DNA of 64,000 nucleotides from the NCBI GenBank assembly GCA_042867185.1, contig JBHZQV010000015.1:1-64000 (forward strand), given 5' to 3'. This DNA comes from Xylophilus sp042867185. Its GTDB lineage: Bacteria > Pseudomonadota > Gammaproteobacteria > Burkholderiales > Burkholderiaceae_C. Shown piece after piece: positions 41,878-50,366 of this stretch; the first letter of the stretch is position 1, and every line of letters starts with the position of its first letter. Position numbers and translations under genes: made by a program. The notes beneath the pieces were generated by a model. It did not search any database and was not told the origin of the DNA. It saw only the letters and a list, made by a program, of their open reading frames with translations.

Positions 41878-43956
41878 TCAGGGTGCGGCGTCGGCCGGCG
41901 CGGGCGCCTCGGCCTCGTTCACGTCCAGCGCGATCGCGATCGGGCCGGCCACGGCTTCCTCTTCGCCCGACTCGTCCTCTTCTTCCTCGGCCGGTGCCGC
42001 CTCGGCATCGAGCCGCTCGACCACGGTGCCGTGCACGTCGAGCGCGATCTCGTCGATCTCGCCCAGCCGCACCCGCACCCGGGCGCCGCGCGGCAGCTGC
42101 TGGCTGCCGAACACCGGCAGCACCAGCGGCAGCGCGTCGGCGCGCACCAGCACGCCGCCGCCGGGCAGGTTGTCCTTGAAGACGGCGCAGTCCAGTTCGG
42201 TGATGCCGTTCTGCTGCAGGTACTTGAGCGTCCAGAAGCGCTCCATGCCGCCCTGGTGGGCGTTGTAGGCGCTGTAGGCCGCGTCGAAGCCCGAGATGAT
42301 CGAGAACAGCTCGGCGCCCTTGGGCTTGAACGGCGCGGCCAGCGCGGCGGTGCGGCCGTGGCGGGCGGCGGCGATGATCTGCCACTGGTTGACCAGGTCC
42401 ACATAGCGGCGCAGCGGCGAGGTGCTCCAGGCATAGCTCGGCACGCCGATGCCCGCATGCGGCAGCGCCTTGGTGCCCATCCGCACCTTCACGCCCGGCA
42501 GCATGCTGGCCTGGCTGCGGTAGATGCCGGGCACGCCCAGCTCGCCCAGCCAGTGGCCCCAGGTGCTGTTGGCCAGGATCATCGCCTCGGCGACGATCAA
42601 ATCGAGCGGCGCGCCGCGGCGGCGGGTGGTGATCTGCACCTGCTCGGAGCCGGTGGGTTCGCTGCCGTCGTGGCCCTGCAGGCGGAAGTTGTAGTCCGGC
42701 CGGTTGAAGTTCTCGGGCTTGCCGCGCACCACCTCGCGCCGGGCCTTCAGGGTCTGCGCCAGGCGGAATAAAAACGATAGCGCATCGCCGGCGCCGGGCA
42801 AGGGCTCCAATGGATTCTGGCGCCTGACATCGGCATCGGTGAGCCATTGCTCGGTGATCACGTCGTCGAGCTGGTCGTGGCGCAGGTTGGCGACCACCGG
42901 CACCCGCTCGATCTTCGTCTCGGTGCCGGTGATCTCCAGCGTCGCCTCGTCCATCGCCACGTAGAGCGACACGGCCGGCCGGGCCTGGCCGGCGCCCAGG
43001 GTGTAGCGCTGCACCACCTCGTCGGGCAGCATCGTGATCTTGTGGCCGGGCATGTAGACGGTCGAGAGCCGGTGGCGGGCCACCTGGTCGATCGCGTCGC
43101 CCGGCGCCAGCACCAGGCCGGGCGCGGCGATGTGGATGCCCACCGTCACCGTGCCGGAGCCCAGGCCCTGGACCGACAGCGCGTCGTCGATCTCGGTGGT
43201 CTGCGAATCGTCGATCGAGAAGGCCTCGACGCCCACGGCCAGCGGCAGCGCGTCGTCGGCGATCTCGGGCGCCTGCAACGGCGGGAAGCCGGTGCCCTTG
43301 GGGAAGTTGTCGAAGAGGAAGCGCTTCCAGTGGAACTCGTAGGCCGAGGCGATCGCGCCTGCCTTCTGCAGCAGGTCGAGCGGCGCGGTCTGGGTGGCGC
43401 GGGAGGCCTCGACGACGGCCTTGTACTCGGGCGTGTTCTTGTCGGGCTTGAACAGGATTTTGTAGAGCTGGTCGCGGATCGGCTGCGGGCATTCGCCGCG
43501 GCCGAGGGCGGCGGCCCAGTCGTCGATCTGCTGGGCGACCAGCTTCTTCTTCTCGATCGCGGCCAGGGCCTGCTGCAGGATCTCGGCCGGCGCGCGCTTG
43601 AAGCGGCCCTTGCCGGCGCGGCGGAAGTAGTGCGGCGCATCGAAGAGCCGCACCAGCATCGCCACCTGCTGGACCAGGGTGGCGTTGGCGCTGTAGTAGT
43701 CGCGGGCCAGGTCGGCGAAGCCGAACTCCTCCTCGGAGGCGAACTCCCAGGCCAGCTCCAGCTCGATCTCGGGCGCCAGCGCCTGCGCCTCGGCCAGCAG
43801 CACCGCCGGCTGGGGCTTCTCGAACTTCAGCAGGATGTGGGCGGCCTTGACCTTGACCCGCTTGCCGGAATCCAGCTCCACTTGCGCCGAGGACTCGGCC
43901 TCGGAGAGCACACGCCCGGCGAGGAACTTGCCGGCTTCTTCGAACAATGCATACAT
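41878..43956 (-). CDS. RNase II/RNase R family (RNB) exoribonuclease
   Basis: A 692-residue 3'-5' exoribonuclease. The RNB core shows SIDDSQTTEIDDALSV with the metal-binding Asp residues, VAEAMILANSTWGHWL and the arginine motif WSTSPLRRYVDLVNQWQ. N-terminal domains look reduced (residues 1-200) and the C-terminus has an S1-like strand pattern and then an acidic tail (EEEEDESGEEE). A segment near 42763-42812 may come from a dispersed repeat. Confidence 0.9.
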   Translation of the reverse strand: MYALFEEAGKFLAGRVLSEAESSAQVELDSGKRVKVKAAHILLKFEKPQPAVLLAEAQALAPEIELELAWEFASEEEFGFADLARDYYSANATLVQQVAMLVRLFDAPHYFRRAGKGRFKRAPAEILQQALAAIEKKKLVAQQIDDWAAALGRGECPQPIRDQLYKILFKPDKNTPEYKAVVEASRATQTAPLDLLQKAGAIASAYEFHWKRFLFDNFPKGTGFPPLQAPEIADDALPLAVGVEAFSIDDSQTTEIDDALSVQGLGSGTVTVGIHIAAPGLVLAPGDAIDQVARHRLSTVYMPGHKITMLPDEVVQRYTLGAGQARPAVSLYVAMDEATLEITGTETKIERVPVVANLRHDQLDDVITEQWLTDADVRRQNPLEPLPGAGDALSFLFRLAQTLKARREVVRGKPENFNRPDYNFRLQGHDGSEPTGSEQVQITTRRRGAPLDLIVAEAMILANSTWGHWLGELGVPGIYRSQASMLPGVKVRMGTKALPHAGIGVPSYAWSTSPLRRYVDLVNQWQIIAAARHGRTAALAAPFKPKGAELFSIISGFDAAYSAYNAHQGGMERFWTLKYLQQNGITELDCAVFKDNLPGGGVLVRADALPLVLPVFGSQQLPRGARVRVRLGEIDEIALDVHGTVVERLDAEAAPAEEEEDESGEEEAVAGPIAIALDVNEAEAPAPADAAP
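42763..42812 (-). repeat. Possible degenerate GCTAT-type repeat inside the RNB gene
   Basis: The plus strand reads AATAAAAACGATAGCGCATC then GCCGGCGCCGGGCAAGGGCT. This resembles the AT-rich start, TAGC core and GC-rich arm of the intergenic repeats. It is unusually A/T-rich at its left end for this gene. It encodes about NPLEPLPGAGDALSFLF in frame. Confidence 0.45.
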
Positions 43957-43990
43957 GGGGCGGGATTCTCCCATCCCTGGCGCCCGGTTC

Positions 43991-44578
43991 TCAGGCCAGG
44001 TCGAGGAACGCGCAGACGGCGTCGATATGCCGGTCGAAATCCGAGAGCGCATGGTCGCCGCCGGGCAGCACGGTGCGGGTGGCGCCGGCATAACGGGCGG
44101 CCATCTCGTGCCAGCTCAGCACCTCGTCGCCCCGGGCGATCAGGGCAAACTGGCGGGCCGGGTCGTCCAGTGGCGGCACCTGCAGCGCCCGCAGCTCGTC
44201 CACATAGGCCGGGGCGAAGTAGAAGTTTTCTTCCGGCGCGTGCCAGGCCGTCTGCGCGCCGATGTAGCGGGCCAGGTCGCGCGCCGGGTCGACCGCCGGG
44301 TTGAGGAACACCGCCCGGGCGCAGCCGGTGCGCGCCTGCACCCAGGCGGCATAGAAGCCGCCGAGCGACGAACCGACCACCGCCATCGTGTCGGCGGGCC
44401 AGCCGGCCACGCCCTCGGCCACCATCCGCATCGCCGCGGCGGGGGAGGGCGGCAGCTGCGGGCACCACCAGCGCACCGCCGGATGCCGCCCGGCGATGCG
44501 CGCGGCCATCATCCGCGCCTTGGCGGATCGGGGCGAGGAGCGGAAGCCGTGCAGGTAGAGGAGGTGGGTGGTGGGCAT
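43991..44578 (-). CDS. YqiA/YcfP-like alpha/beta-hydrolase (esterase)
   Basis: A 195-residue small hydrolase. It starts THLLYLHGFRSSPRSAKA, has the nucleophile elbow VGSSLGGFYA near residue 71 and a late GGDHALSDF with the likely catalytic His. This pattern is that of the YqiA family, which hydrolyses short acyl-CoA or esters in vitro. ATG at 44578 is preferred over TTG at 44584. It leads the minus-strand series and lies 34 bases before the RNB gene. Confidence 0.85.
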   Translation of the reverse strand: MPTTHLLYLHGFRSSPRSAKARMMAARIAGRHPAVRWWCPQLPPSPAAAMRMVAEGVAGWPADTMAVVGSSLGGFYAAWVQARTGCARAVFLNPAVDPARDLARYIGAQTAWHAPEENFYFAPAYVDELRALQVPPLDDPARQFALIARGDEVLSWHEMAARYAGATRTVLPGGDHALSDFDRHIDAVCAFLDLA

Positions 44579-44790
44579 GGACAAAACTCGGGAAGGCCGC
44601 GATAGGGCCGGGTCGGCAGGCCGTCAAGCCGGGGATGCACCCGTTGCGGCGATGCCAATCGCATCCGGCGGCCGCCCACCGGCGTACAAGGGATACCGGC
44701 TGCGGCTAGGATCGGCGCCGGCCACGGCACGATTTTGCCCCTGCTCACACCCGTTCCGCTCCTTTCGGGCCGCCACCGGCGGCGATCCTC

Positions 44791-46422
44791 TTGCCAGACA
44801 CTGCCCCTTCGGCTCCCGCCGCGCCGGCCCCCCATGCCGATGCCGCGCTCGAATTCCTGCTGCGGCGCATGCGGCACCGCAGCGACTTCCCCGCCCTGTC
44901 CGAGTCGGTGGTGCGCATCCTCAAGACGGCCGATTCCGACCGCGAGAGCCTGGCCGACCTGACCCAGGAAATCCTGAAGGACGTCGCGCTCACCCAGAAG
45001 CTGCTGCGCCTGGTCAACAGCGTGCAGTTCGCCCGGTCGGGGCAGGGCACCATCGGCACCATCTCGCGTGCGGTGAGCCTGGTCGGCTTCAACACGGTCC
45101 GCAACCTGGCCCTCAGCCTGGTGCTGCTCGACCAGATGCAGGACAAGACGCACGCCCAGCAGATGAAGGAAGAGTTCGTGCGGGCGCTGGTGGCCGGTGC
45201 GGTGGCCGGCGAGCTCTCGCCCGATCCGCGCGAGAGCGAGGCGGCATTCCTCTGCGCCGTGTTCCAGCGCCTGGGCCGGATGCTGGTCTGCTTCTACTTC
45301 CAGGAAGAGGCCGACGAGATCCGGCGGCTGCTGTCGATCCCCGATGCGCCCACCGGCGAAGAGGCCGAGCAGGCCGTCTCGGCCCAGGTGCTGGGCCTGG
45401 GCTACGAAGACCTGGCCGTGGGCGTCGCCAGGGCCTGGGCCCTGCCCGACACCCTGCAGCGCGGCATGCGCCGGCCCACCGGCCAGATGCCGGCCCGCGC
45501 GCTGGAAGACCCGGCCGAGCGGCTGCGCTGGGTCGCGGCCCTGGCCGGCGACGTGGCCGCGGTGGCGGTGGCCGCCGACCCTGCCACCCTGCCCGACCGG
45601 CTGCGCGAGGTGGCCCGGCGCCATGCGGGCCTGGCCAAGGGCGGCGCCGAGGCGCTGGCCCGCGCGGCGGCCGAGGCACGGCGCCGCACCTCCCAGCTGA
45701 CCCAGGCGATGGAGCTGCGGCTGGAGGCGGGTTCCGCCACCGCGATCTGGCTGCAGCCCGAGCCGACGCCCGCGGAAGCGCCGGCACCGGCCGAGCCGCT
45801 CACCGTGGAGCAGCTGCGCGGCAGCTACGCCCAGGCCCGCGCCGAGCGCGCCGCCGGCACCGCACCCGCTGCGGCCCCGGCTGTCGCGGCGCCACCGCCG
45901 GTGCGGTCCTCCGCCGAGATGCTGTCCGCGGGCGTGCAGGAGATCGTCGACGCGATGGCCGGCAGCGGCATGCGGCTCGACGACATCGTGCGGATGGTGA
46001 TGGCCACGATGCTGCGCGGCCTGGGCTTTCGCTGCGTGGTCTTCTGCCTGCGCGACAACCAGGCCAACGTGCTGCAGGGCCGCTTCGGCCTGGGCGAGGG
46101 CCAGGCCGCCGCGGTGCGCGCGCTGCGGGTGCCGCTGGGCACCCAGGGCGATCTGTTCTCGGCCGTCTGCCTGCGCGGCGGCGACCTGCTGGTGGCCGAC
46201 ACCACCTCGCCGCGCGAACTGGAGCGCCTGCCGGCCTGGTACCGGCAGCACTTCGACGCCGGCGCCTTCGTGCTGCTGCCGCTGATGCGCCACGACAAGC
46301 CTTTCGCACTGCTGTACGCCGACCATGCGCAGCCGGGCGGCATCGTCCTGGACGAGCGGGGCTTCGCGCTGCTGCGCACCCTGCGCAACCAGGCGGTGAT
46401 GGCCTTCCGGCAGGCCGGCTGA
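44791..46422 (+). CDS. HDOD and GAF domain signalling protein
   Basis: A 543-residue cytoplasmic protein. An HDOD domain fills residues 20-230 (DFPALSESVVRILKTADSD, DVALTQKLLRLVNSVQFA, ISRAVSLVGFNTVRNLALS). A long helical linker and a C-terminal GAF-like domain (about 390-535, FRCVVFCLRDNQANVLQGRFG) follow. Such proteins relay signals in motility or stress responses; the ligand is unknown. No ATG fits; TTG at 44791 is used. rodA follows after 38 bases, so the two may be cotranscribed. Confidence 0.82.
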   Translation: MPDTAPSAPAAPAPHADAALEFLLRRMRHRSDFPALSESVVRILKTADSDRESLADLTQEILKDVALTQKLLRLVNSVQFARSGQGTIGTISRAVSLVGFNTVRNLALSLVLLDQMQDKTHAQQMKEEFVRALVAGAVAGELSPDPRESEAAFLCAVFQRLGRMLVCFYFQEEADEIRRLLSIPDAPTGEEAEQAVSAQVLGLGYEDLAVGVARAWALPDTLQRGMRRPTGQMPARALEDPAERLRWVAALAGDVAAVAVAADPATLPDRLREVARRHAGLAKGGAEALARAAAEARRRTSQLTQAMELRLEAGSATAIWLQPEPTPAEAPAPAEPLTVEQLRGSYAQARAERAAGTAPAAAPAVAAPPPVRSSAEMLSAGVQEIVDAMAGSGMRLDDIVRMVMATMLRGLGFRCVVFCLRDNQANVLQGRFGLGEGQAAAVRALRVPLGTQGDLFSAVCLRGGDLLVADTTSPRELERLPAWYRQHFDAGAFVLLPLMRHDKPFALLYADHAQPGGIVLDERGFALLRTLRNQAVMAFRQAG

Positions 46423-46460
46423 TGGCGGCGGTGCCGATCGGCGGGCGGGATAATCGCCGG

Positions 46461-47615
46461 ATGTCCGCCGTCTTCGACAAGCCCTCCTGGGGCAAACGCC
46501 TGCTCCCGCTGTTCCTGGGCTTCGACTGGTGGCTGGCGCTGGCGGTGGCGCTGCTCTGCGGCGCCGGCCTGGTGACGATGTATTCGTCGGGCTTCGACCA
46601 CGGCACCCGCTTCCTCGACCACGGCCGCAACATGCTGCTGGCCGGCGGGATCATGTTCGTGGTGGCGCAGGTGTCGCCGCAGCGGCTGATGTCGCTGGCC
46701 CTGCCGCTCTACGCGCTGGGCGTGGCGCTGCTGGTGGCGGTAGCGATGTTCGGCATCACCAAGAAGGGCGCCACCCGCTGGATCAACCTGGGCATCGTGA
46801 TCCAGCCGAGCGAGATCCTGAAGATCGCGATGCCGCTGATGCTGGCCTGGTGGTTCCAGAAGCGCGAGGGCCAGCTGCGGCCGCTCGACTTCCTGGCGGC
46901 CGGCCTGCTGCTGGCGGTGCCGATCGGCCTGATCATGAAGCAGCCCGACCTGGGCACCTCGCTGCTGGTGCTGGCGGCGGGCCTCTCGGTGATCTTCTTC
47001 GCCGGCCTGTCGTGGAAGCTGATCCTGCCGCCGGTGCTGGTGGCGGCGGTGGCCATCCTGCTGATCGTCTGGTACGAGCCGCAGCTCTGCGCCCAGGGCG
47101 TGCGCTGGTCGGTGCTGCACGACTACCAGCAGCAGCGCATCTGCACCCTGCTCGACCCCACCAAGGACCCGCTGGGCAAGGGTTTCCACATCATCCAGGG
47201 GATGATCGCGATCGGCTCGGGCGGCGTCTGGGGCAAGGGCTTCATGGCCGGCACCCAGACCCACCTGGAGTTCATCCCCGAGCGCACCACCGACTTCATC
47301 TTCGCCGCCTTCTCGGAAGAGTTCGGCCTGCTCGGCAACGGCCTGCTGATGGCCGGCTTCGTGTTCCTGATCTTCCGCGGCCTGGTGATCGCGGCGCAGG
47401 CGCCGACGCTCTTCTCGCGCCTGCTGGCCGGCGCGATGACGATGATCTTCTTCACCTACGCCTTCGTGAACATGGGCATGGTGAGCGGCATCCTGCCGGT
47501 GGTGGGCGTGCCGCTGCCCTTCATCAGCTACGGCGGCACCGCGATGGTGACGCTGGGCATGGGCCTGGGCATCCTGATGTCGATCGCGCGGGCCCGGCGC
47601 CTGATCCAGACCTGA
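46461..47615 (+). CDS. rodA: Elongation peptidoglycan glycosyltransferase RodA
   Basis: A 384-residue SEDS polymerase of the rod complex. About 10 membrane segments carry TKKGATRWINLGIVIQPSE, MKQPDLGTSLLV with the catalytic Asp, IPERTTDFIFAAFSEEFG and LPFISYGGTAMV. The ATG at 46461 is 6 bases after GATAAT (46449-46454), so a leaderless message is likely. No mreBCD or PBP2 gene is in the window. The stop overlaps the next start (TGATG). Confidence 0.94.
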   Translation: MSAVFDKPSWGKRLLPLFLGFDWWLALAVALLCGAGLVTMYSSGFDHGTRFLDHGRNMLLAGGIMFVVAQVSPQRLMSLALPLYALGVALLVAVAMFGITKKGATRWINLGIVIQPSEILKIAMPLMLAWWFQKREGQLRPLDFLAAGLLLAVPIGLIMKQPDLGTSLLVLAAGLSVIFFAGLSWKLILPPVLVAAVAILLIVWYEPQLCAQGVRWSVLHDYQQQRICTLLDPTKDPLGKGFHIIQGMIAIGSGGVWGKGFMAGTQTHLEFIPERTTDFIFAAFSEEFGLLGNGLLMAGFVFLIFRGLVIAAQAPTLFSRLLAGAMTMIFFTYAFVNMGMVSGILPVVGVPLPFISYGGTAMVTLGMGLGILMSIARARRLIQT

Positions 47616-48865
47616 TGGGGCGGGCCTCCACCACCGCGGCCTCCACCGGGGCGGCCGTCGCCGCGCTCACCGGCGCGCTGGCGCTGAGCCAGTTCTTCCG
47701 CAGCTGCCTGGCGGTGATCGCGCCCGAGCTGTCGCACGACCTGGGGCTGACGCCCGCCACCTTCGGCGTGCTGTCGTCGTCCTTCTTCATCGCCTTCGCC
47801 ACCGCGCAGTTGCCGGTGGGGCTGGCCTTCGACCGCTGGGGTGTGGGCCGGCCCAGCACCGTACTGCTGGCGGTGGGCGTGGTGGGCGGCCTGGCGTTCG
47901 CCGCCGCGCCCGGCGGCCCCACCGCGATGCTGGCGCAGGCGGCGCTGGGCATGGCCTGCGCGCCGGTGTTCATGGGGCTGATCCACTATGCGTCGGAGCA
48001 CCTGGGCGAGACGCGCTTCGTGCGGGTGGTGGGCATCGCCAACGCCATCGGTATGGTGGGCGCGCTGTTCGCCGCGGCGCCGCTGGGCTGGGCGGCGCAC
48101 GCCTTCGGCTGGCGGCCCGCGATGGTGGTGGCGGCCGGCTGCATGGCGGCGGCCTGCTGGGCGGTGCGCCGCCATGTCCGGGACCAGGGCCATGCCGACG
48201 CGCGGGCCGAATCGCCGGCCACCATGCTGCGCGCATCCCTGGCGCTGCTGCGGATCCGGCCGCTCTGGACGCTGATCCCGCTCTGCCTGGCGCTGGCCGC
48301 CGGCACCAGTTTTCGCAACGCCTGGGGCGGGCCGTACCTGGCGGGCGTGTTCGGCCTCGACACGGTGGCCCGCGGATGGGCCATCACCCTGATCAGCGTG
48401 GTGGCGATCGGCACCGCCTTCCTGCTGCCGGTGCTGGTACGGCGCGGCTCGCAGAAACGCACGGTGCAGGGCTGGACGCTGATGTCGCTGGCGATGGCGC
48501 TGCTGCTGGCCGCGGCGCCCGGGTTCGCGCTGCCGGTCGACCTGGCGCTGCTGGCGCTGATGTGCACCGTCGGCATGCTGCACCCGATCGTGATGGCCCA
48601 CGGCCGCGGCATGCTGCCGCCGTCGATGCGTGGCCGCGGGCTGGGCATCCTCAACACCTTCGTGTTCCTGGGCTCGGCCCTCGCCTCGGCCGGCTTCGGC
48701 TGGATCGCCGAGGCCGGGCAGCGCCAGGGCCTGGCGCCGGCCACCACCTTCGGCTGGATCTTCGGCACGGCCGCGTCGCTGCTGGTCTGCGGCGCGCTGC
48801 CCTACGCCTTCAGTCCGGCACGGCCATCGCCCCCACCGCCGGCAGGCGCCGGCCCTACTGCCTAA
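47615..48865 (+). CDS. Major facilitator superfamily transporter
   Basis: A 416-residue membrane protein with 12 predicted helices. FDRWGVGRPS in loop 2-3 is the MFS motif A region. It resembles the nitrate/oxalate-formate-like and CynX-type MFS groups, but the substrate cannot be told. It overlaps the rodA stop by one base. Confidence 0.85.
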   Translation: MGRASTTAASTGAAVAALTGALALSQFFRSCLAVIAPELSHDLGLTPATFGVLSSSFFIAFATAQLPVGLAFDRWGVGRPSTVLLAVGVVGGLAFAAAPGGPTAMLAQAALGMACAPVFMGLIHYASEHLGETRFVRVVGIANAIGMVGALFAAAPLGWAAHAFGWRPAMVVAAGCMAAACWAVRRHVRDQGHADARAESPATMLRASLALLRIRPLWTLIPLCLALAAGTSFRNAWGGPYLAGVFGLDTVARGWAITLISVVAIGTAFLLPVLVRRGSQKRTVQGWTLMSLAMALLLAAAPGFALPVDLALLALMCTVGMLHPIVMAHGRGMLPPSMRGRGLGILNTFVFLGSALASAGFGWIAEAGQRQGLAPATTFGWIFGTAASLLVCGALPYAFSPARPSPPPPAGAGPTA

Positions 48866-48874
48866 AATCCCGGG

Positions 48875-50335
48875 ATGATCTCCCGCGAACCCACCCTCGA
48901 ACGTCTCGCCATCGCCCAGCACCTTTTGCTGGAGCCCTTCGGTCTGGACGAATCCCACCTGACCCGCGCCCTGAACGAGATCAAGGCGCACAAGGTCGAC
49001 GACGCGGACCTGTATTTCCAGTACACCCGCAGCGAGGGCTGGAGCCTGGAAGAGGGCATCGTGAAGACCGGCTCGTTCAGCATCGACCAGGGCGTGGGCG
49101 TGCGGGCCGTCAGCGGCGAGAAGACGGCCTTCGCCTATTCCGACGATATTTCCGAGGCATCGCTGCTGGATGCGGCGCGCACCGTGCGGTCCATTTCGGG
49201 CGTGGCCGGCACCGGACGCGTCCGGGTAGCTCCTAAAAAGATAGCTAAGAGCCGCTCGCTCTATCCCGAGCTGGACCCGATCGCCTCGCTCGACAGCAAC
49301 GCCAAGGTGGCGCTGCTGGGCCAGGTGGAGGCCCGGGCCCGCGCCAAGGACCCGCGGGTGGCGCAGGTCATGGCGGGCCTGGCGGCCGAGTACGACGTGG
49401 TGCTGGTGGCCCGTGCCGACGGCACCCTGGCCGCCGACGTGCGGCCGCTGGTGCGGCTGTCGGTGACGGTCATCGCCGAGCAGAACGGCCGCCGCGAGGT
49501 GGGCTCCGCCGGCGGCGGCGGCCGCTTCGGCCTGGCCTACTTCGACGACGCGCTCATCGGCCAGTATGTGGACGACGCGGTGCGCCAGGCGCTGGTCAAC
49601 CTCGAATCGCGCCCGGCCCCGGCCGGCGAGATGACGGTGGTGCTGGGCTCGGGCTGGCCGGGCATCCTGCTGCACGAGGCCATCGGCCACGGGCTGGAGG
49701 GCGACTTCAACCGCAAGGGTTCCAGCGCCTTCACCGGCAAGATCGGCAAGCGGGTGGCGGCCAAGGGCGTGACGGTGCTCGACGACGGCACCATCGCCGA
49801 CCGCCGCGGCTCGCTCAACGTCGACGACGAGGGCAACGCCAGCCAGCGCAACGTGCTGATCGAGGACGGCATCCTGCGCGGCTACATCCAGGATTCGATG
49901 AACGCGCGGCTGATGGGCGTCAAGCCCACCGGCAACGGCCGCCGCGAAAGCTACGCCCACGTGCCGATGCCGCGCATGACCAACACCTACATGCTGGGCG
50001 GCGACAAGGACCCGCAGGAGATCGTCGCCAGCATCGAGAAGGGCCTGTACGCCACCAACTTCGGCGGCGGGCAGGTCGACATCACCAGCGGCAAGTTCGT
50101 CTTCTCCGCCAGCGAGGCCTACTGGGTCGAGAACGGCAAGATCCAGTACCCGGTCAAAGGCGCCACCATCGTCGGCAGCGGCCCCGAGTCGCTCAAGAAG
50201 GTCACCCTGATCGGCAACGACATGGCGCTCGACCCGGGCGTCGGCACCTGCGGCAAGGAAGGCCAGAGCGTTCCGGTGGGCGTGGGCCAGCCGACGCTGC
50301 GGATCGAAGGCCTGACGGTCGGCGGCACCGCCTAG
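48875..50335 (+). CDS. tldD: Metalloprotease subunit TldD
   Basis: A 486-residue protease that forms TldD/E heterodimers and cleaves small peptides such as microcin and CcdA. The zinc motif HEAIGHGLEGDF is near residue 266. The C-terminus has DPGVGTCGKEGQSVPVG. TAAAAT (48863-48868) lies 6 bases before the ATG. Residues about 117-125 (VAPKKIAKS) coincide with a TAGCT-type repeat. tldE/pmbA is not in the window. Confidence 0.94.
   Translation: MISREPTLERLAIAQHLLLEPFGLDESHLTRALNEIKAHKVDDADLYFQYTRSEGWSLEEGIVKTGSFSIDQGVGVRAVSGEKTAFAYSDDISEASLLDAARTVRSISGVAGTGRVRVAPKKIAKSRSLYPELDPIASLDSNAKVALLGQVEARARAKDPRVAQVMAGLAAEYDVVLVARADGTLAADVRPLVRLSVTVIAEQNGRREVGSAGGGGRFGLAYFDDALIGQYVDDAVRQALVNLESRPAPAGEMTVVLGSGWPGILLHEAIGHGLEGDFNRKGSSAFTGKIGKRVAAKGVTVLDDGTIADRRGSLNVDDEGNASQRNVLIEDGILRGYIQDSMNARLMGVKPTGNGRRESYAHVPMPRMTNTYMLGGDKDPQEIVASIEKGLYATNFGGGQVDITSGKFVFSASEAYWVENGKIQYPVKGATIVGSGPESLKKVTLIGNDMALDPGVGTCGKEGQSVPVGVGQPTLRIEGLTVGGTA
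49225..49256 (+). repeat. Possible TAGCT-type repeat inside tldD
   Basis: GGTAGCTCCTAAAAAGATAG followed by CTAAGAGCC has the AT-rich TAGCT...ATAGCTA core of the intergenic repeat family. It is strikingly A/T-rich inside a gene with about 70 percent GC. It is read through in frame. Confidence 0.5.
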
Positions 50336-50366
50336 GCACGGGCTGAATGCGGATGGCACACCCCCG

